This document shows, piece after piece, positions 48,396 through 61,600 of a DNA stretch of 64,000 nt (positions within the stretch are counted from its first letter, which is position 1; each line of letters begins with the position of its first letter). The notes under the pieces are model-generated. The model was not told the origin of the DNA, did not search any database, and saw only the letters and a list, made by a program, of their open reading frames with translations. Source of the stretch: Azolla pinnata (taxonomy: Eukaryota > Streptophyta > Polypodiopsida > Salviniales > Salviniaceae); NCBI GenBank assembly GCA_037176905.1, contig JBBBWG010009224.1:9979-73978 (forward strand), given 5' to 3'. The translations under genes and the position numbers were made by a program.

Positions 48396-51300
48396 TCAAT
48401 CATTTGATACAACTGAATGAGCTAGTTGAAGATCATTCGCAGTACCCTGTATGTACATTCTCTGTGACAGGACACGGTCTTGCGTGTTGCTACTAGCTTC
48501 ATCGGACCTGTACCGTTCCCGCTGACCTTCCCAGTAAAGATCATAGTGTGCGAAGATGATCTCCCGTACGAATGGTTCATGACCATTCAGGAAATTCCCC
48601 ATCCTCAGGCTATTCTTTGAAGCCTGATGAACATCTATATGGGAGAATAAGGCCCCTGCAACGGCACCTCTCTCTGGTACAGCTACAATCTGTCTCAAAG
48701 ATACCTGTGTCCATAACAGTAAGCAATAAGTCTTTGGTTAGGAGATACTAATGATACACAAACCTTGTATTCCATGCCTCAAAACATATGCATGTTCGTG
48801 GGATTCTCCAATAGGAAAGAGACAATAGCCTTTCCTATGTGCCTGCTCATTTTGATGGCTATGGTGGATATAGGAGCAGATTGTTCAACAATTTATGAAG
48901 TCCTTAGATTAGACTAGCACGAAGATGGCAGTCGCGGGAATTCACTTCCAGAGAGGCCAGTTCAATGATTCAATTCATGATACCTGACATGGTTTTTCAA
49001 CGGGGCTCACTAACCTCTGCAGTTGATTTCCTTTGCTTTTCAAGTTTGGCATAGCTACTGAAAAATGCAGAAAATAGTCGAGGAGTGCTTCGGAGCTTCT
49101 GATGGAATGAGGCTGCCATAATCACATGCTTCTCAGCTTTCTCAAGCAGCAGGCACAAGTCCATGATATCCCCATACCACTCTTCTATGTTCTCAGCTAC
49201 CTCCGTACCTATTTGGAGCAGATACATAACACAGTTGAAAGGCAAACCTAGTCAAGGGATACGATTCACAAAGAACGAAGAGAAGTAATCCACCATAATA
49301 ACGCAAGTAATAGTGTAGCTTAGGAATCAGCTAGATATTTGATATTTGATTGATATTCGATCAACATGATTCGGGACGTCTTAAGATCCAACCAATGAAC
49401 AGCAGAACGAACAATTTGCAACACAGCCCATATTGAAAACGTTGGTATACTGTCAACAGGTGGATCATACTAATATATTTAACAAAAACAACCATTACCG
49501 TAGCAGAGGTACCAACCAGGCACCTCTATACATCCTAAATCAGCAACCATGCAGTTAACATCTCTTCTCAAGCTGTTCCTAGAACCCTACCCCCTAGATG
49601 AGGTAAGCTAGCATATGTTTAACATTACTATTATGTTCCACCAGAGATGTGCAATCTCTTCCGCTGCAAAGAGTTAAGATGACAATATAGACGTTTAAAA
49701 TGGAAATATACTGAATGAACTGATTGATTGCAGAATCTTACTAGATAACTTGATCTCTCGTAAAGGACTCAGAATTGATACAATGGTTGCATACAACTGG
49801 TCAATCTCCACCTTCAAATCCTTTGGCCTGCCAACTTCAGTTCTAAACAGAATATCTGCAACATAACTGAAAGCAGTACAGATCATTTGAGAAAGCAGCT
49901 GACAAGGTCTCAGAGTCTCCAAGTAGTGAATAACCTGCATGTGGACCAAAAAATGCTCAAATCAATATTATTCCTTAAATTAGCAATGATTAATGGACAG
50001 AGAGTGGTCAGCAATATGTACAAAACACCGTTTGCCAAATATAATTGATACCCAGCTTAAGAGTGCATGCGCAGATATAGATAAACTCACTTTTTCTCCT
50101 TCACGAGTATAGTCAAAAAGGGGTTTCTGTTTCGACCTGGGAAGAGGTTCTACAGATTCCCAAAGCTTAACCCACATATTTTCTGGATGAGACATTCGTT
50201 CAGAAAGCTTTCCTTTGACAGGATACGAACTATGCATAGAGACTCCATTTGAATCAGAGTCATTAAAAGCATCAAGTGAGTCTTCATATACATCCTCCTC
50301 TATCCAATCCCTCGGCGAATGCCACCGGATGAAATCTTCAAATACAGCAGTTGGATTTGCTGTCTTAAAAGCAGCCATATCTGAAATTCAAATTTGATAG
50401 TAAAGTCAAAATCCAGTATTTGTCAAGAAAACTTGCTGCAATAACATCCATCAGGACTGATTTTACCTGCAGATAGAATGTTTGTTTGAAGTCGTTTAAG
50501 GGCCAATTTGGCCTGAAACCCAAATTGCACCAACCAACCAATCAGAAAGTGTTGATATATGGTTCTATATTTAATTTTATTGGCATGGCTTACAACTGAC
50601 AGAAGAGTTATATTCTTACAGAAGGTGAATCATTTAACGCCACCATAGCATGCTCATGCTCTAGAAGCATATCTTCTGTCATAATAGGCGGTTCCTATGA
50701 TTGAAATAGGGAAAGTAATTAAACTCTCACTATGGAGAGAGAGAGATAGATATGAGGCACCATATTGCACATAGAGGTATAAATTATACCAATACCTGTA
50801 TAACAGGTATACACAGCTTTTCATAAGATTTGAGGAGCATCATAGGACCTTTTACAGGTGTATGGGGTTGCGATTCCTGCTCATCGGGCTCTCTTTCTTG
50901 AGTCTCTTCTTCATCACCGTTGTTTGAACCCTGCAGAATTCTTCGTGCTATCACTCAAACTGTTGATACTTACAGTTCACTGCAATGGTAATTTTAAATT
51001 TATATTTGAAATTTCCAGCAACCTTGCTAGATTGTATTTTCTGCTCAGCCCCTTTCCGCATAATGCATGCTGCAAGCTGACAAAACCAGTTTTAGGCAGC
51101 TGACTGAAGTAAACACTTACAGCTCTAGCAATGAATTTCCTTAAAACATACCAGCTGTAATTTTTGATGGATCAAACATGTTGAAAAGTTAATGTTGTCA
51201 TTGGGAGACATCCTTGGAAGTGGCTGTAATTCCTCCCAACACCAGCTGACCTCTCGAACAAATTCAATCCATAGGATGGAGATAGCTAGATGCCAGGAAA

Positions 51301-54300
51301 AATATAAATACAGCATTACATAAAAGGCGATCACACTGCAAATACTATTTTCTCTCATTCTATGCCATCATTACCACGAATGTTACAACTACCAAACCAA
51401 AGAGCATGGAGGCAGAATTGTGAAAATAATGATCCTGTAGGAGCTCCCTTGATAGCTTGAAATTTTTCATGGCCTCCATCATCGCTCCCAAAAGATGTAG
51501 CAAGTGCCCCTGCAATAGAGTCCCTTTAGTAATTGCAAAAAAATGTTAAACAGACCATCCTAAGTTGAGAAGTCTGTAACCAAAATTATATTAGACAAAC
51601 CATTTCGAAATAAATCCTTCAGTACGCGATCTAAAACCCCTGGAGGAGGAACTGCAATAGAAGATGTGATTTTCTGAATGGCTGGGCTCTCCTCTGAAAC
51701 AAATTCTTCATATTCTTAGTTCTTTATAGAAACAAAGTAATAGTTGAGGAATGTTGAATTTCAATTGAAGTTCGAAATAAATTATTTCAAACCAGTCAAG
51801 AAGTCGTCAATAAATTTTGCCTCCTTCGAATGAGAGAATGCCAAAAGCAGATTTTGCATGCGCGAGGCAAAGCTAACTTGTTCATCATGAGCAATCTCGT
51901 CCCTACAACAGAAGTAATTTATTGAAATTTGGTCTTTCACATAAGCCGAATTCTGATTCACTAAACAAAAATCTGCCATCAACATTACAAGTTACAACAC
52001 AGCCAAACTCTACATCTATACGAAAACTATGGTCCCTCCTAGAATATATACTTTCCATATACACTCAATACCATATTGACAGCACTAATAATTCCATCCT
52101 ATAATGTTTTGATATATTTTGGAATATTATAGATGCTTCCACTTAAGCATACATTACAACCTACCCCATCTTATTGCTGTTGTGGAATGTGCCCTTGAAA
52201 ATAATAGAAATACAATTGATCATATGACAAATTTTAGAAACAATACATACGAGCTATGTGTCATTATTGGAGCAAGAAACCACTTGTCCGCTTCAAGGGT
52301 TGAAACATTTTCATACTCAGCCATGTCCAGTGAGCTTTCTACTGTTCTGTCTGCCCATGTGGCAATCAGCTCAAAGCCTGCAATTGCAGGACAGGCTGAT
52401 GAATAAGAATTTGTAAGGTGATCAGTGACTCAATGACATTAGAGGAATTTCATATGGCTAGGTATCACAAGTGCAGATTAGCATAAAGCTGATAGAATAA
52501 AAGTCGTCATTCTTAGTGGCCATGCAAACACTTCCACTGTGAACAGCAAAGTTTTTATTTTTACCTGCCCTTGACCTTCTAACTTCAAACCCCAGATATT
52601 CATGTTCTATATACTTGGAATAATACTATACATTGGAGGCAAACTGAATATCAATCACCCTATAAGAACGGCCAACGTATGTTTTACTGATCATACGGTA
52701 TCAATGGTGCAGGCAATATGCTTCTACTATTGCTTTGAAATCACATCACACACATTTGCCAAAAGATAGGCCAGATATAAAATGAGGCTAAAGTAAACAC
52801 AACTTTCATCATTTCACATATGTTATAAATCAAAACCCATAAATCAAATTGTTATCTCCTCTACTGGGAAGCACATGTAAAACTACCACTATTCATTTCC
52901 AGCACACCTTTAATAGGATCTTCGACAGAGTACCATTCAGCCCAGGGATATCCCTCATCCCACTGAACCTTCGGAACCATCTCACCCTCGTAGTCATCTA
53001 AGGGCCTAGCTGAAGGTGAGGCTATATGTTCCATTTCAACAACCTCAAATCCAGGCATTGATGTCCGATAAGTCAATCTCATGGTGAATCTGACTTTACC
53101 ATCATATCCAGAAGCAGAAGGAGGAATAGAGAATTCCTGCATTGTTTGTTGCCAAAATACAATCAGGAAAAAAACCCTTCTATGAATGTTTCTGCATTGC
53201 AAATAGTTTGCCACCAAAGTACAAACCAGCTTTGTTATGAACAAGTCATACAAGCCTTCTAAATGCATCAGCTTCACTGGCACCTGGCTACCAATACGAT
53301 CTGATTCAAAGCTCCTACAATATGGACCCTTCATTCCTTGTATTCCCTTGTATGCTTTGCGAGTAGGGTCATGAACAGGAACAAATGCAGGCCAGGTACT
53401 GCATAATAAATTAAACATAAATTCTCAATAAGTACCAAAGAAGCACAAATTTCACCAGAGGAAATCAACTTTCTCTCATACGCTATTATGAACTTTGTAC
53501 ACCACTTTATCTTTAGTTTTCTTCGAAAGTAGAGCATTGTGAATGCATATTTGGACAGTGGTATTTAGAAGGGGTTGAAATTGTACAGAGACATCTATGT
53601 TTCAGTAGTTTATGAAAAATGTCTTTTACTGACCTCCCACAATTTGATAGAGCAATAGCAACTGCACTCAACAAAAAAGTTGCCTCAGGAGCATCTAATA
53701 TGACTCCACTCAAGCTTACGGGTGAGATCACCTTTACATATAAACAAGTTTACACCAAGTTACGAAACAGTTCCATTTTGTATCAATGGTTCTAGTAGCT
53801 CAAAACTTGAATAAAACTGAGCTCACAAGAAAATCTTGAACACCAAAACATAGTTGTAACTGGTGACTATCAGGCCTCCAATCAAGTGATGTGCCACCCC
53901 CACCTGTAATAAAAGGTAAGAACCGGCAATTCATGATTATGCAACCCTGCTTTTTATACCAAGTTAAATAAAGTTCTAAAATGGATCAAGGTCATTCTAT
54001 GAAATTATTCTGCTGATAACTTCAATCGTAGGTTGATGATTACCACTTCTATTAGCTTCAAAAAATAAAACAAGCCTGTAACTTTTTGTTCCATATGCCA
54101 AATCCGTGTGCACCTGACGTAGCATGTCATGACCATCCACAGTTTCAGCACCTATTGCCTGAAATCATGAAATCAATGAGCAAATAGGCCCGGTTAGGAA
54201 TCCTGGAACATCAGTCTCTCAGAGTCAAAGATACTTGTACAAAATTGTGCACACTATAACAAATTGAGAATGGAATATATGCAGGACAACATTGACAACG

Positions 54301-55404
54301 ATGCATGATGATGTGGAAAATAGTGCATCCTCCATGTTTTCCCAGTTTCTTGATTCCTCTCAGCAATCCATTCAATAATTCCAACTCTACTGCAAATTAG
54401 TACGAGTCCTTATTTAATTCTTTGTCTACGTTACAAGTTGATGTTCGTTTTGCCAGATCAGAGCTTATGATTTGGGACTGAAGGTCAGCTGTTCTATGTC
54501 AACAAACTGAAATTTTAAATTTGCAATAAATGAATATGTAATTGCATCTCATTCTAGTAGTTACCATTTATGTTTCTATGCACGTTTCTATGCATCATCG
54601 AAACTTTGTCGTACATCTTTTCCAGCCTATCAGATTCCAAATACTACCAGAGTGGTGCAGGTATGCTTTGTTTGAATGTCCAGGAGCTCCTATTTATCTA
54701 AGGAGTTTCGTGTCAAAAATAACCACTCATCCTGGTTGTGTTCCTTAAATAACTAATGATATTCATTAGCAATGTACTCACTTCAATAATAAGCGAAATG
54801 CACTGCTGGCAGTTATATTCACAAACAGATTGAAATAGTTTCCACATCGATACAAAATGGATGGAGACTATGATTTGCATCCTTTTACATAATGATAGAA
54901 TCAATGCATCCACATGCACTACCTAAAGGAGATTCAGAGATAATACCAAATAATCACTGGTATATCCAATCTGCCACATTCTGCAAGTCGCTTCGATGTC
55001 TGATATAAGCCTGATTCATCAGACAATCTATATGATCAGTTGTAATCATCAGGTCAACATTTCTGAGGAGAAAAAAGGCTCTTCGTCATACCTTTCCCAC
55101 GATGAAGCAACAGTGAAGTCATCAAATACACCCTGCTGCAATATTTCAAGTGAATATGGTAGATTTTAGAATGGTTCTTGTTATTCAAATGCAGTCACTA
55201 TACATGTTCAAATAGAAGATATCATCCAAAAGGATCAATACCACAAAAGAGTCCACATTGGAGATCATTTAAAAATGAGCTATGTCTAGATTTTCCTACG
55301 CTTACTAACCTCCAACATTCAATTAAATTCCTCTCATTCAATGAAGTATAAAGGAGACATACATCCTCAGCCAACAAGTCGTCTGGCTCTGAATCTGAGT
55401 CCAT
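48396..55404 (-). CDS. RAB3GAP1: Rab3 GTPase-activating protein catalytic subunit homologue
   Basis: Twenty-one exons, in coding order: 55404-55363, 55132-55092, 55010-54947, 54158-54044, 53903-53827, 53731-53634, 53398-53227, 53136-52908, 52377-52251, 51902-51793, 51693-51601, 51509-51393, 51285-51152, 51076-51023, 50930-50796, 50694-50620, 50512-50467, 50380-50091, 49934-49742, 49208-49015, 48704-48396; 2715 nt (904 aa). RAB3GAP1 acts with RAB3GAP2 on Rab GTPases (Rab3 GAP and Rab18 exchange activity in animals). The N-terminus has FDDFTVASSWERLISDIEA. The middle has FLVISPVSLSGVILDAPEATFLLSAVAIAL, matching the animal protein. The catalytic Rab3GAP domain (about 576-675) has MAAFKTANPTAVFEDFIRWHSPRDWIEEDV, LSERMSHPENMWVKLWE and LFDYTREGEK. 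The C-terminal region FVREIIFAHYDLYWEGQRERY is plant-like. Phases agree throughout. Exon 2 could start three bases earlier in the transcript (tandem cagcag acceptor), changing one residue. Confidence 0.93.
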
Positions 55405-56097
55405 GTTTCACGATTCCGAGAAGATGATTTGTCTGCTCTATGGGATCATGGGCCCCATCGGAAAGCTGCGCACTGGTGGAACACCCAAGCGAAAGCCACA
55501 ATACTTGAACAGATTAATTATCCTTTCATTCCCAGCAGCCTGTCCCTAGCATAAAATCCATGACAATAAATACGTATGCATGCATGTACGTGCGTATGTG
55601 TCAAAGCATGTATTGTGTATGTAGATATGCATGTATGCGTGTGTGTATTTTGTATAGTTACCCACCGCTAGGCAGTTAGAAACGAAACACAAGTTTCCAT
55701 CACACCCATGCGGTGTCTATGGAAGCTTCAAAGCGATAGCTCAACCAGTCGATAGCATGCTGCTGAAGGCAGCCTCTACTCTTAGCATCCAATAACAGCT
55801 TCACATCAGAAGGAAAGCTTTAAGTGTTTTTTGGGCACCTGAAAACAGACAAACGAAGATCCCAGCGGCTTTCTTTGTGTGCGTGTGCGGGTACGCGTGT
55901 GAGAGGCACGCAACGGTGATCCATCCATGGAGCAAACGAGAGGGGCAGAAAGCAATCTTGCCTTTGGAGTGGAAGCATCTCCAGAGGCGGTGCGATTTGA
56001 AGAGGAAATTGCAGGTGATCGAGAGCCGAAGCCGTTCTGATGTCTGTTCCTCGAAGAACCTGCGCGAAGATCGTTGCCGGGAATGCAAGTCAAAGCA
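55405..56097. other. RAB3GAP1 promoter/5' flank, no gene seen
   Basis: Short ATGT runs near 55580-55650. The open frames from 55806 onward are extended by the adjacent microsatellite and carry no domain. The RAB3GAP1 (minus) and zinc-ribbon (plus) genes diverge across 55405-58661, so their promoters lie in this interval. Confidence 0.45.
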
Positions 56098-56465
56098 CAT
56101 GTATGTATGTATGTATGTATGTATGTATGTATGTATGTGCGTCTGTATGTATGTGTGTGTGTATGTATGTATGTATGTATGTGTGTGTATGTATGTATGT
56201 ATTTATGTATGTGTGTGCGTCTGTATGTATGTGTGCATGCATGCATGTATGTATATGCGTGTGTGTGCATGTGTGTATGCATGCATTGCGTATGTGTGTA
56301 TGCATGTATGTGCGTGTGCATGTGTGTGTGCATGTGCGTATGCATGTATGTGTGTGTGTGTGTGTGTGTTGTATGCGTCTGCTGGTGTGTGTACACATGT
56401 ATCTATCTATGTATGTGTGTCTATGCTTATATATGCATGTCGTGCTTTTGTATGCATGCATGTGG
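56098..56465. repeat. (GTAT)n/(GTGT)n microsatellite block
   Basis: A clean (tatg)n run at 56101-56135, then interrupted gtatgtgtgtgt units and gcatgcatg stretches. Frames on both strands are Cys/Val/Met/Tyr or His/Thr repeats. Bases 56466-57170 are GC-richer unique sequence with overlapping short frames but no recognisable domain. Confidence 0.93.
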
Positions 56466-57170
56466 GTATGTCTGATATGGTGGAGTGTTTGGTGGCTAAA
56501 TCAGGTCCGGAAAAGGATCTGGATGAGGCGTGGGTAAGGCGCTAGGATTGGCGCGATTTCATCTGCTCGATACATCTCGTGTTTCTAGATCTACGTTGCA
56601 GAGCTTGCGCTGATTTTCGGCGGCAGGTTCGAGTGCGATGATGCTCGCACCCTCTCGTATTTCGTCGCCGTTTCCGCAAACTGTCGGGCTACACGAAGAG
56701 CGAACGACGTCTTGCGCCTGGGCGGGTGCAGTCGCCTTACATCGAGGCTAGAAGGAAGAGCATCGTCGTATGTTTCTTCCGGCAGAATTGTACTCGAGCG
56801 AGAGCCCAGCTGTCGACTTCGCGGCCGCAGTTCGTGTGGCAGCTGCATTTTTTCTCTATGCATACATACAGCCCACTCGAGCTGTGCTTCCTGTTGCGGT
56901 TCGGAAATGAATCGGGTTTCCGGTCTCTACGCTTTGCTTCTGAGCTCCACCCTGCTCGCTCGCTCGCTTCCTGTTCCCGATTCGTTCGCGAGCTCTCGCT
57001 CGCACGTGCTCGGGCGTTTGCGGCTACTGCGCAGCGGATTATACGGATCGATCGACGATGTCCTTCACCAAAAGCTGTCTCTGTCGCTATATACGACGGA
57101 GGATGGGACGGGGATACGAACCAAGGCAACGAGAAGATGTTGTCGTTCAGATGTTGCATTCGGTTTTCTT

Positions 57171-57228
57171 CCCTAAACCCTAAACCCTAAACCCTAAACC
57201 CTAAACCGTAAACCCTAAACCCTAAACC
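57171..57228 (+). repeat. Interstitial plant telomeric (CCCTAAA)8 array
   Basis: About eight heptamers of ccctaaa with one variant (ccgtaaa). This is the canonical land-plant telomere unit, 1.4 kb upstream of the zinc-ribbon gene start, with the C-rich strand sense to that gene. It is internal, with unique sequence on both sides, so it is not a chromosome end. Confidence 0.95.
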
Positions 57229-57309
57229 TTTCCTCTTAGCCATCGGGTCTTATGGGTCTCGGAGGAGAACTCAGCTCTCTTTGCGCAATGAAGAGGATGG
57301 CATACACAG

Positions 57310-57314
57310 CTGAC

Positions 57315-57348
<34 letters not shown>

Positions 57349-57763
57349 CATACATACCCACATGCATACATGCATGCACGCATGCACACACGCACACACA
57401 CACACATGCATGCATACATGCATACGCACACATACGTACATGCACGCATGCGAACATGCATGCACACGCATGCACACACGCACACATGCATGCATACATG
57501 CATACGCACACATACACACATGCACACATGCAAACATGCATGCACACACATGCATCCAGACTCGGCATTCTCGGGCGAACGCATGTGCATACGCATAAGA
57601 CACATGCCGTTGCATGCAAACATGCGTGCATGCACATGCATACACACGCATGCACTGCATGCATGCACGTACATCCACGCTCGGCATTCTTGCTTGAACG
57701 CACGTGCATAACACGCATGAGGCACATGCCTCCTATGGAAGCAGGCATACATACATGCATGCA
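57310..57763. repeat. (CA)n and CATG/CACA microsatellite block with a duplicated cassette
   Basis: (ca)n at 57314-57350, then acatgcatgcac-type repeats. A cassette containing ctcggcattct, gaacgca(t/c)gtgcata and (a/g)acacatgcc occurs twice, at about 57556-57612 and 57670-57732. Frames here are low-complexity artefacts. Confidence 0.88.
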
Positions 57764-57764
57764 T

Positions 57765-57800
57765 GTGCCGGATACACATGCATGCATGTGTATCCGGCAC
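57765..57800. other. Perfect 36-bp palindrome
   Basis: The half-site gtgccggatacacatgca (57765-57782) is followed at once by its exact reverse complement (57783-57800), with no spacer. The central gcatgc repeats resemble the surrounding CATG tract, but the outer gtgccggatacac arms are not part of that tract. It could form a hairpin or cruciform. Confidence 0.93.
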
Positions 57801-57809
57801 AAATTTCAT

Positions 57810-58140
57810 ACACGTTGACTCAAATTTCTAACAAATTTGGATAGGTTTTTGACAATTGCAACTTTCGATCAGCTTTAGAGTTTCAGAGAATAGAAGAATT
57901 CTGACTAACTTCATGATTTAAAGCCAGATTTTAGAGTTTCAAATAGTACGTTATTTTGGACAAGTGTGATGCCCGTTGAGCCAAATTTCTAACGAATTCG
58001 GAGAGATTTCTGACCAATTCCATGATTTTCAAACAAAGTTCGAACAATTTCCGTCGGATTTAGACCATGCCATGGCCGATGCATGCATGCATGTGCCGGT
58101 GCATGCATGCATGTGCCGATGCATGCATGCATGGCATGGC
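57810..58140. repeat. Diverged duplication (about 161 bp) plus CATG repeats
   Basis: Segments starting at about 57817 and 57978 share ttga(c/g)(t/c)caaatttctaac(a/g)aatt and a following gttttcaaa / ctgaccaatt-type block. They are followed by three gatgcatgcatgcatg-like units separated by tgccg at 58079-58135. Confidence 0.6.
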
Positions 58141-58661
58141 ATGCATACCATGGTTAGGTTCGGGTAACCCGCGCAGGAGCGGGAAGCAGACGACGACGAC
58201 GACGACGAAGAAGAAGACACAGAGCAGCGAGAGGCTTGGCTCCTTCGCCATGGCTACGCCTCTTCTTGCTCCCATGGCTATGGCCCTTCTCGCTCCCCTC
58301 AGGCACGGCGCCGAGTCTCCTTTCCCTCCTCAGGTGAGAATTTCCCCCCTCTCAACCAAAACCCTCCAGGAGCGCAGACGCAGACGCAGCCGCGCCATAT
58401 CCCCCTCCCCCCCCCCCCCTCTTCGCTCGCCATGTCTCCTCCCCTCCCTCTGCTCCCCTCCCCCCCCCCGCCACGGCAGCAGATCTGCCTTCCCGTCCCA
58501 TGCATCGATCGGAAAAGCGTGCTTTTTCACACCTTTTGCTTCCTTGGCTGCGCCTTTCAGATCTCCGGGCCTTCCCCCCCGAGTTAAGATCAGCCCGAAG
58601 ATTCTCGTCCTTCTCACCATCTGTTCTATCTGCCTATGCGCGAGGCTTGGCTGACGGGAGT

Positions 58662-61600
58662 ATGGGTGGTAGGCTACCTCCGCACAGCATGAATGGCAGC
58701 AGCAGCAATGGTAATGCCCTCAGTATTGTCAGCACTGTACATGATTTGAATACCGTGGATTCTCGAGGTGGAGATATGGGCGTGGATGGTCTAACTACTA
58801 CTACTACCACCACCACCACCACCGCCACCACCATCACCAATCGATCACACGAAGATGGTCGTACCAGTGATAATCTGGGCCAGGACGAAGACAACGATTC
58901 AGTGGTATTGCGCGCCAACTTTGTACTCCCCATGTTTCTTTCTTTCGTGTGTTGAATGTGCTGCGCTTCTCTCGCTCCATACCGTCAGAATAACATTCTG
59001 GCATTTTGGAAGATCACCCTTAATAGAACACTTAGATAGATAGTTAGTTGAATGAATTTCTATTGTTTCCTAGGCAAAATTGAGTTTTTGATGAGTGTGC
59101 CGTGAGAAATATGTGTGATCAATCTTGTGAAAAGCTAAGTGAGCAGTAGAAACGTTTATTGGCGAGCGTGGCGAAATGCTGGCAGCTTGATAAGAGTATT
59201 GCCAACTCCTGTAGGCTACACGAGGAGTAATCAGCTGAGAAAGTGTTTAGTTACCATCGAAGATGCGTGCATGCATGCGCGTGCGTGTGTTAAATGTCCA
59301 CGTGGTTGAGTGTCTACATTTATCATCAAGAACCGTGCATTGTCTGATGTCCATATGGAGTTCAATGACAGACACTCATTCCCTCTTGCACTCTCATCCC
59401 TCAACATGTTATTGCAGCGGAATTAAATCAGAATACTTTGACATTTTCCTTGCTAGCTGGCCAGAAAAGGAGAATATTGGCATTGATTCAGTTCTTCAAC
59501 ATATATTCAGTAATTTAACAAGGGAAGCCCCGACAAACATGTTAATCAATCAGGCTTCCGATGAGATTGAAAAACATGCTTTCAACTGCATATAAAAATA
59601 TACTGTGGAATAGTAGAGATGATGATGACCACCAGTCATTTCTTCCTACAAGTAATGGAGTCAGCTCTCTTTGAACACACGTGGAATAATGAATCATAGT
59701 TAAAGAACCCCTATCTATGATGAACATCGATTCAATGTAGATTAAATATTTGGTTAGGGTTTAATGACATGTGTACGAGGATATGTCATGGGAAAACAAC
59801 TCTGTTTTGAGCTTTAAACAGTAGAAAATGCATTACTGCACGTTCCTTAGCCAGGGATTCCATAGTCAAAGAAGCTTCATCTGATCTTCAGAAAAAATTT
59901 ATCCTTCCATATCTCATAGCAGCGATCCTTTATCCTTTGCCACACATCTGAAAATGATCAATGAGATTAAAAGTTACATTGTTGTGAATCTCATCAAAAG
60001 TTTGGATGAAAAAGTATGCTTCACTTGGAAAATATTCTCCCGTTTGACTTGATTTTGCAGCACTGATTTTGAAAATTTATTCTAGTAAATGTGGAAACTT
60101 GCAGCAATAACAATACTCATGCCTTGTAAATATTGGAATAGTTGCAAATTTTTTTTCTGGCATATAACTCATGGCTTCAAGGCCTCATTTTGAAGGTCAT
60201 CCCTGTAGACATCCATATCTTGGACCCTTGAGTAAGTTTTTTTGGGTGTCATTTTAGTGTGTGTTTGTTTCTACTGAGCTGATACGTCAAATAGATTTGA
60301 GCCAAATAACTCTTACTGAGCTGATAGCATGAGTTATAGGCCAGGAGTTGACCGGTATAACAGCCATTCTCATAAATATTTCAATAAATTATATATCATT
60401 TGTCATGGCTGATAGTTTAAATGACGGAAATCAAGTTCTCCATACAGAATGGGGGATGCGGTCAAAATTCTGAGCTGAATGTTAGAATATAGGTGTCATC
60501 GCAAGCAGTTTCCATTTCGTAGCTCATAGTGGTGCTTCCCTTACTAATCAAAGTGTTGCCTAATGATTTCTTATTTAATATTTTCTGCTTGTTTGATTTC
60601 TAGTATATTTTATTTACTAAATTACCTCCTCACATTCCATTGTTTATTACTGTTAGGATTGTGTGCCTCAATCTTATGGTCATTCCCTGCAACTGCAAGT
60701 TGCAGATGAAGTCGATAACTCATTACGTCTAGATGGCGAGGAACCTCCGAGGTCGCCCTATGGTGTTCTTACAGATGCTGGTATGACTTCAATGCTTAGC
60801 ATCGTTCAGAACAATTAAGTTTAAGGTTTTGGTTACATGATCATTTCTGGATAAAATTGACAGATGTCCTCCCTATTGAAGCTGCTCGTGCACGGTTTCT
60901 AGATTTACTTCTTTCTAATTTTATCAGATCACATGTTCTCTCATGTGCGGATGCCCCCGAAACTATGTACAATAGTCCCAATGGGAAAGACAAACAAAGA
61001 AAGCGGAAGGCACGGGATGTTCAGTTTGAGGGGGATCCTAAGTATGTGTTACCATTAGCATATGTGGCCAATTTATACGAGACACTTGTTAGTGAAATAA
61101 ATGTTCGTATTGCCTCACTGGAAAATGTGCATGAGAAGACAATGGGTGTGGCACTAGAAGCTGCAGGTGGGCTTTATAGGAGACTTGTCAAAACATATCC
61201 TAAGTCTGGTAAGGTATATCTTATCTACCTTCAATTAGTCAGTGAAAGAATAACAAGTCATTATATTTATTCTCGCTTCCTCTCTCTCTCTCTCTCACTC
61301 ACTCTCATAGGCACAACTTATAGCTACAAAAGAAGAGAGATGGCATCTGCAGTTGAGGCACGAAACAGGTTCCCTGATCTGGTTTCTGGTGAAGAGAAGC
61401 GTGTGAGATTTGTGGTGGTGCAAGGGCTGGAACTTGTAGAACGTCCAAACCTGTCATTTGAGGATGCTGAATGGTAATAACCAACAGGCGACGTGGTTGC
61501 TGTACTCTCTTGTCAAGTATTTATACCTTTCTAATTGAAATTTTGTGTTGAAACCTGAAGATTTAGCAATTAAATCTGTCTTTGGTTCTCTTTTTGTTTC

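Noticed and set aside
55806-57818. Frames of 150-220 codons on both strands
   Set aside because: Microsatellite translations (Cys/Val/Met, His/Thr); none has a domain.
59263-59595. 110-codon plus-strand frame in intron 1 of the zinc-ribbon gene
   Set aside because: No recognisable domain, and it lies inside a well-supported intron.
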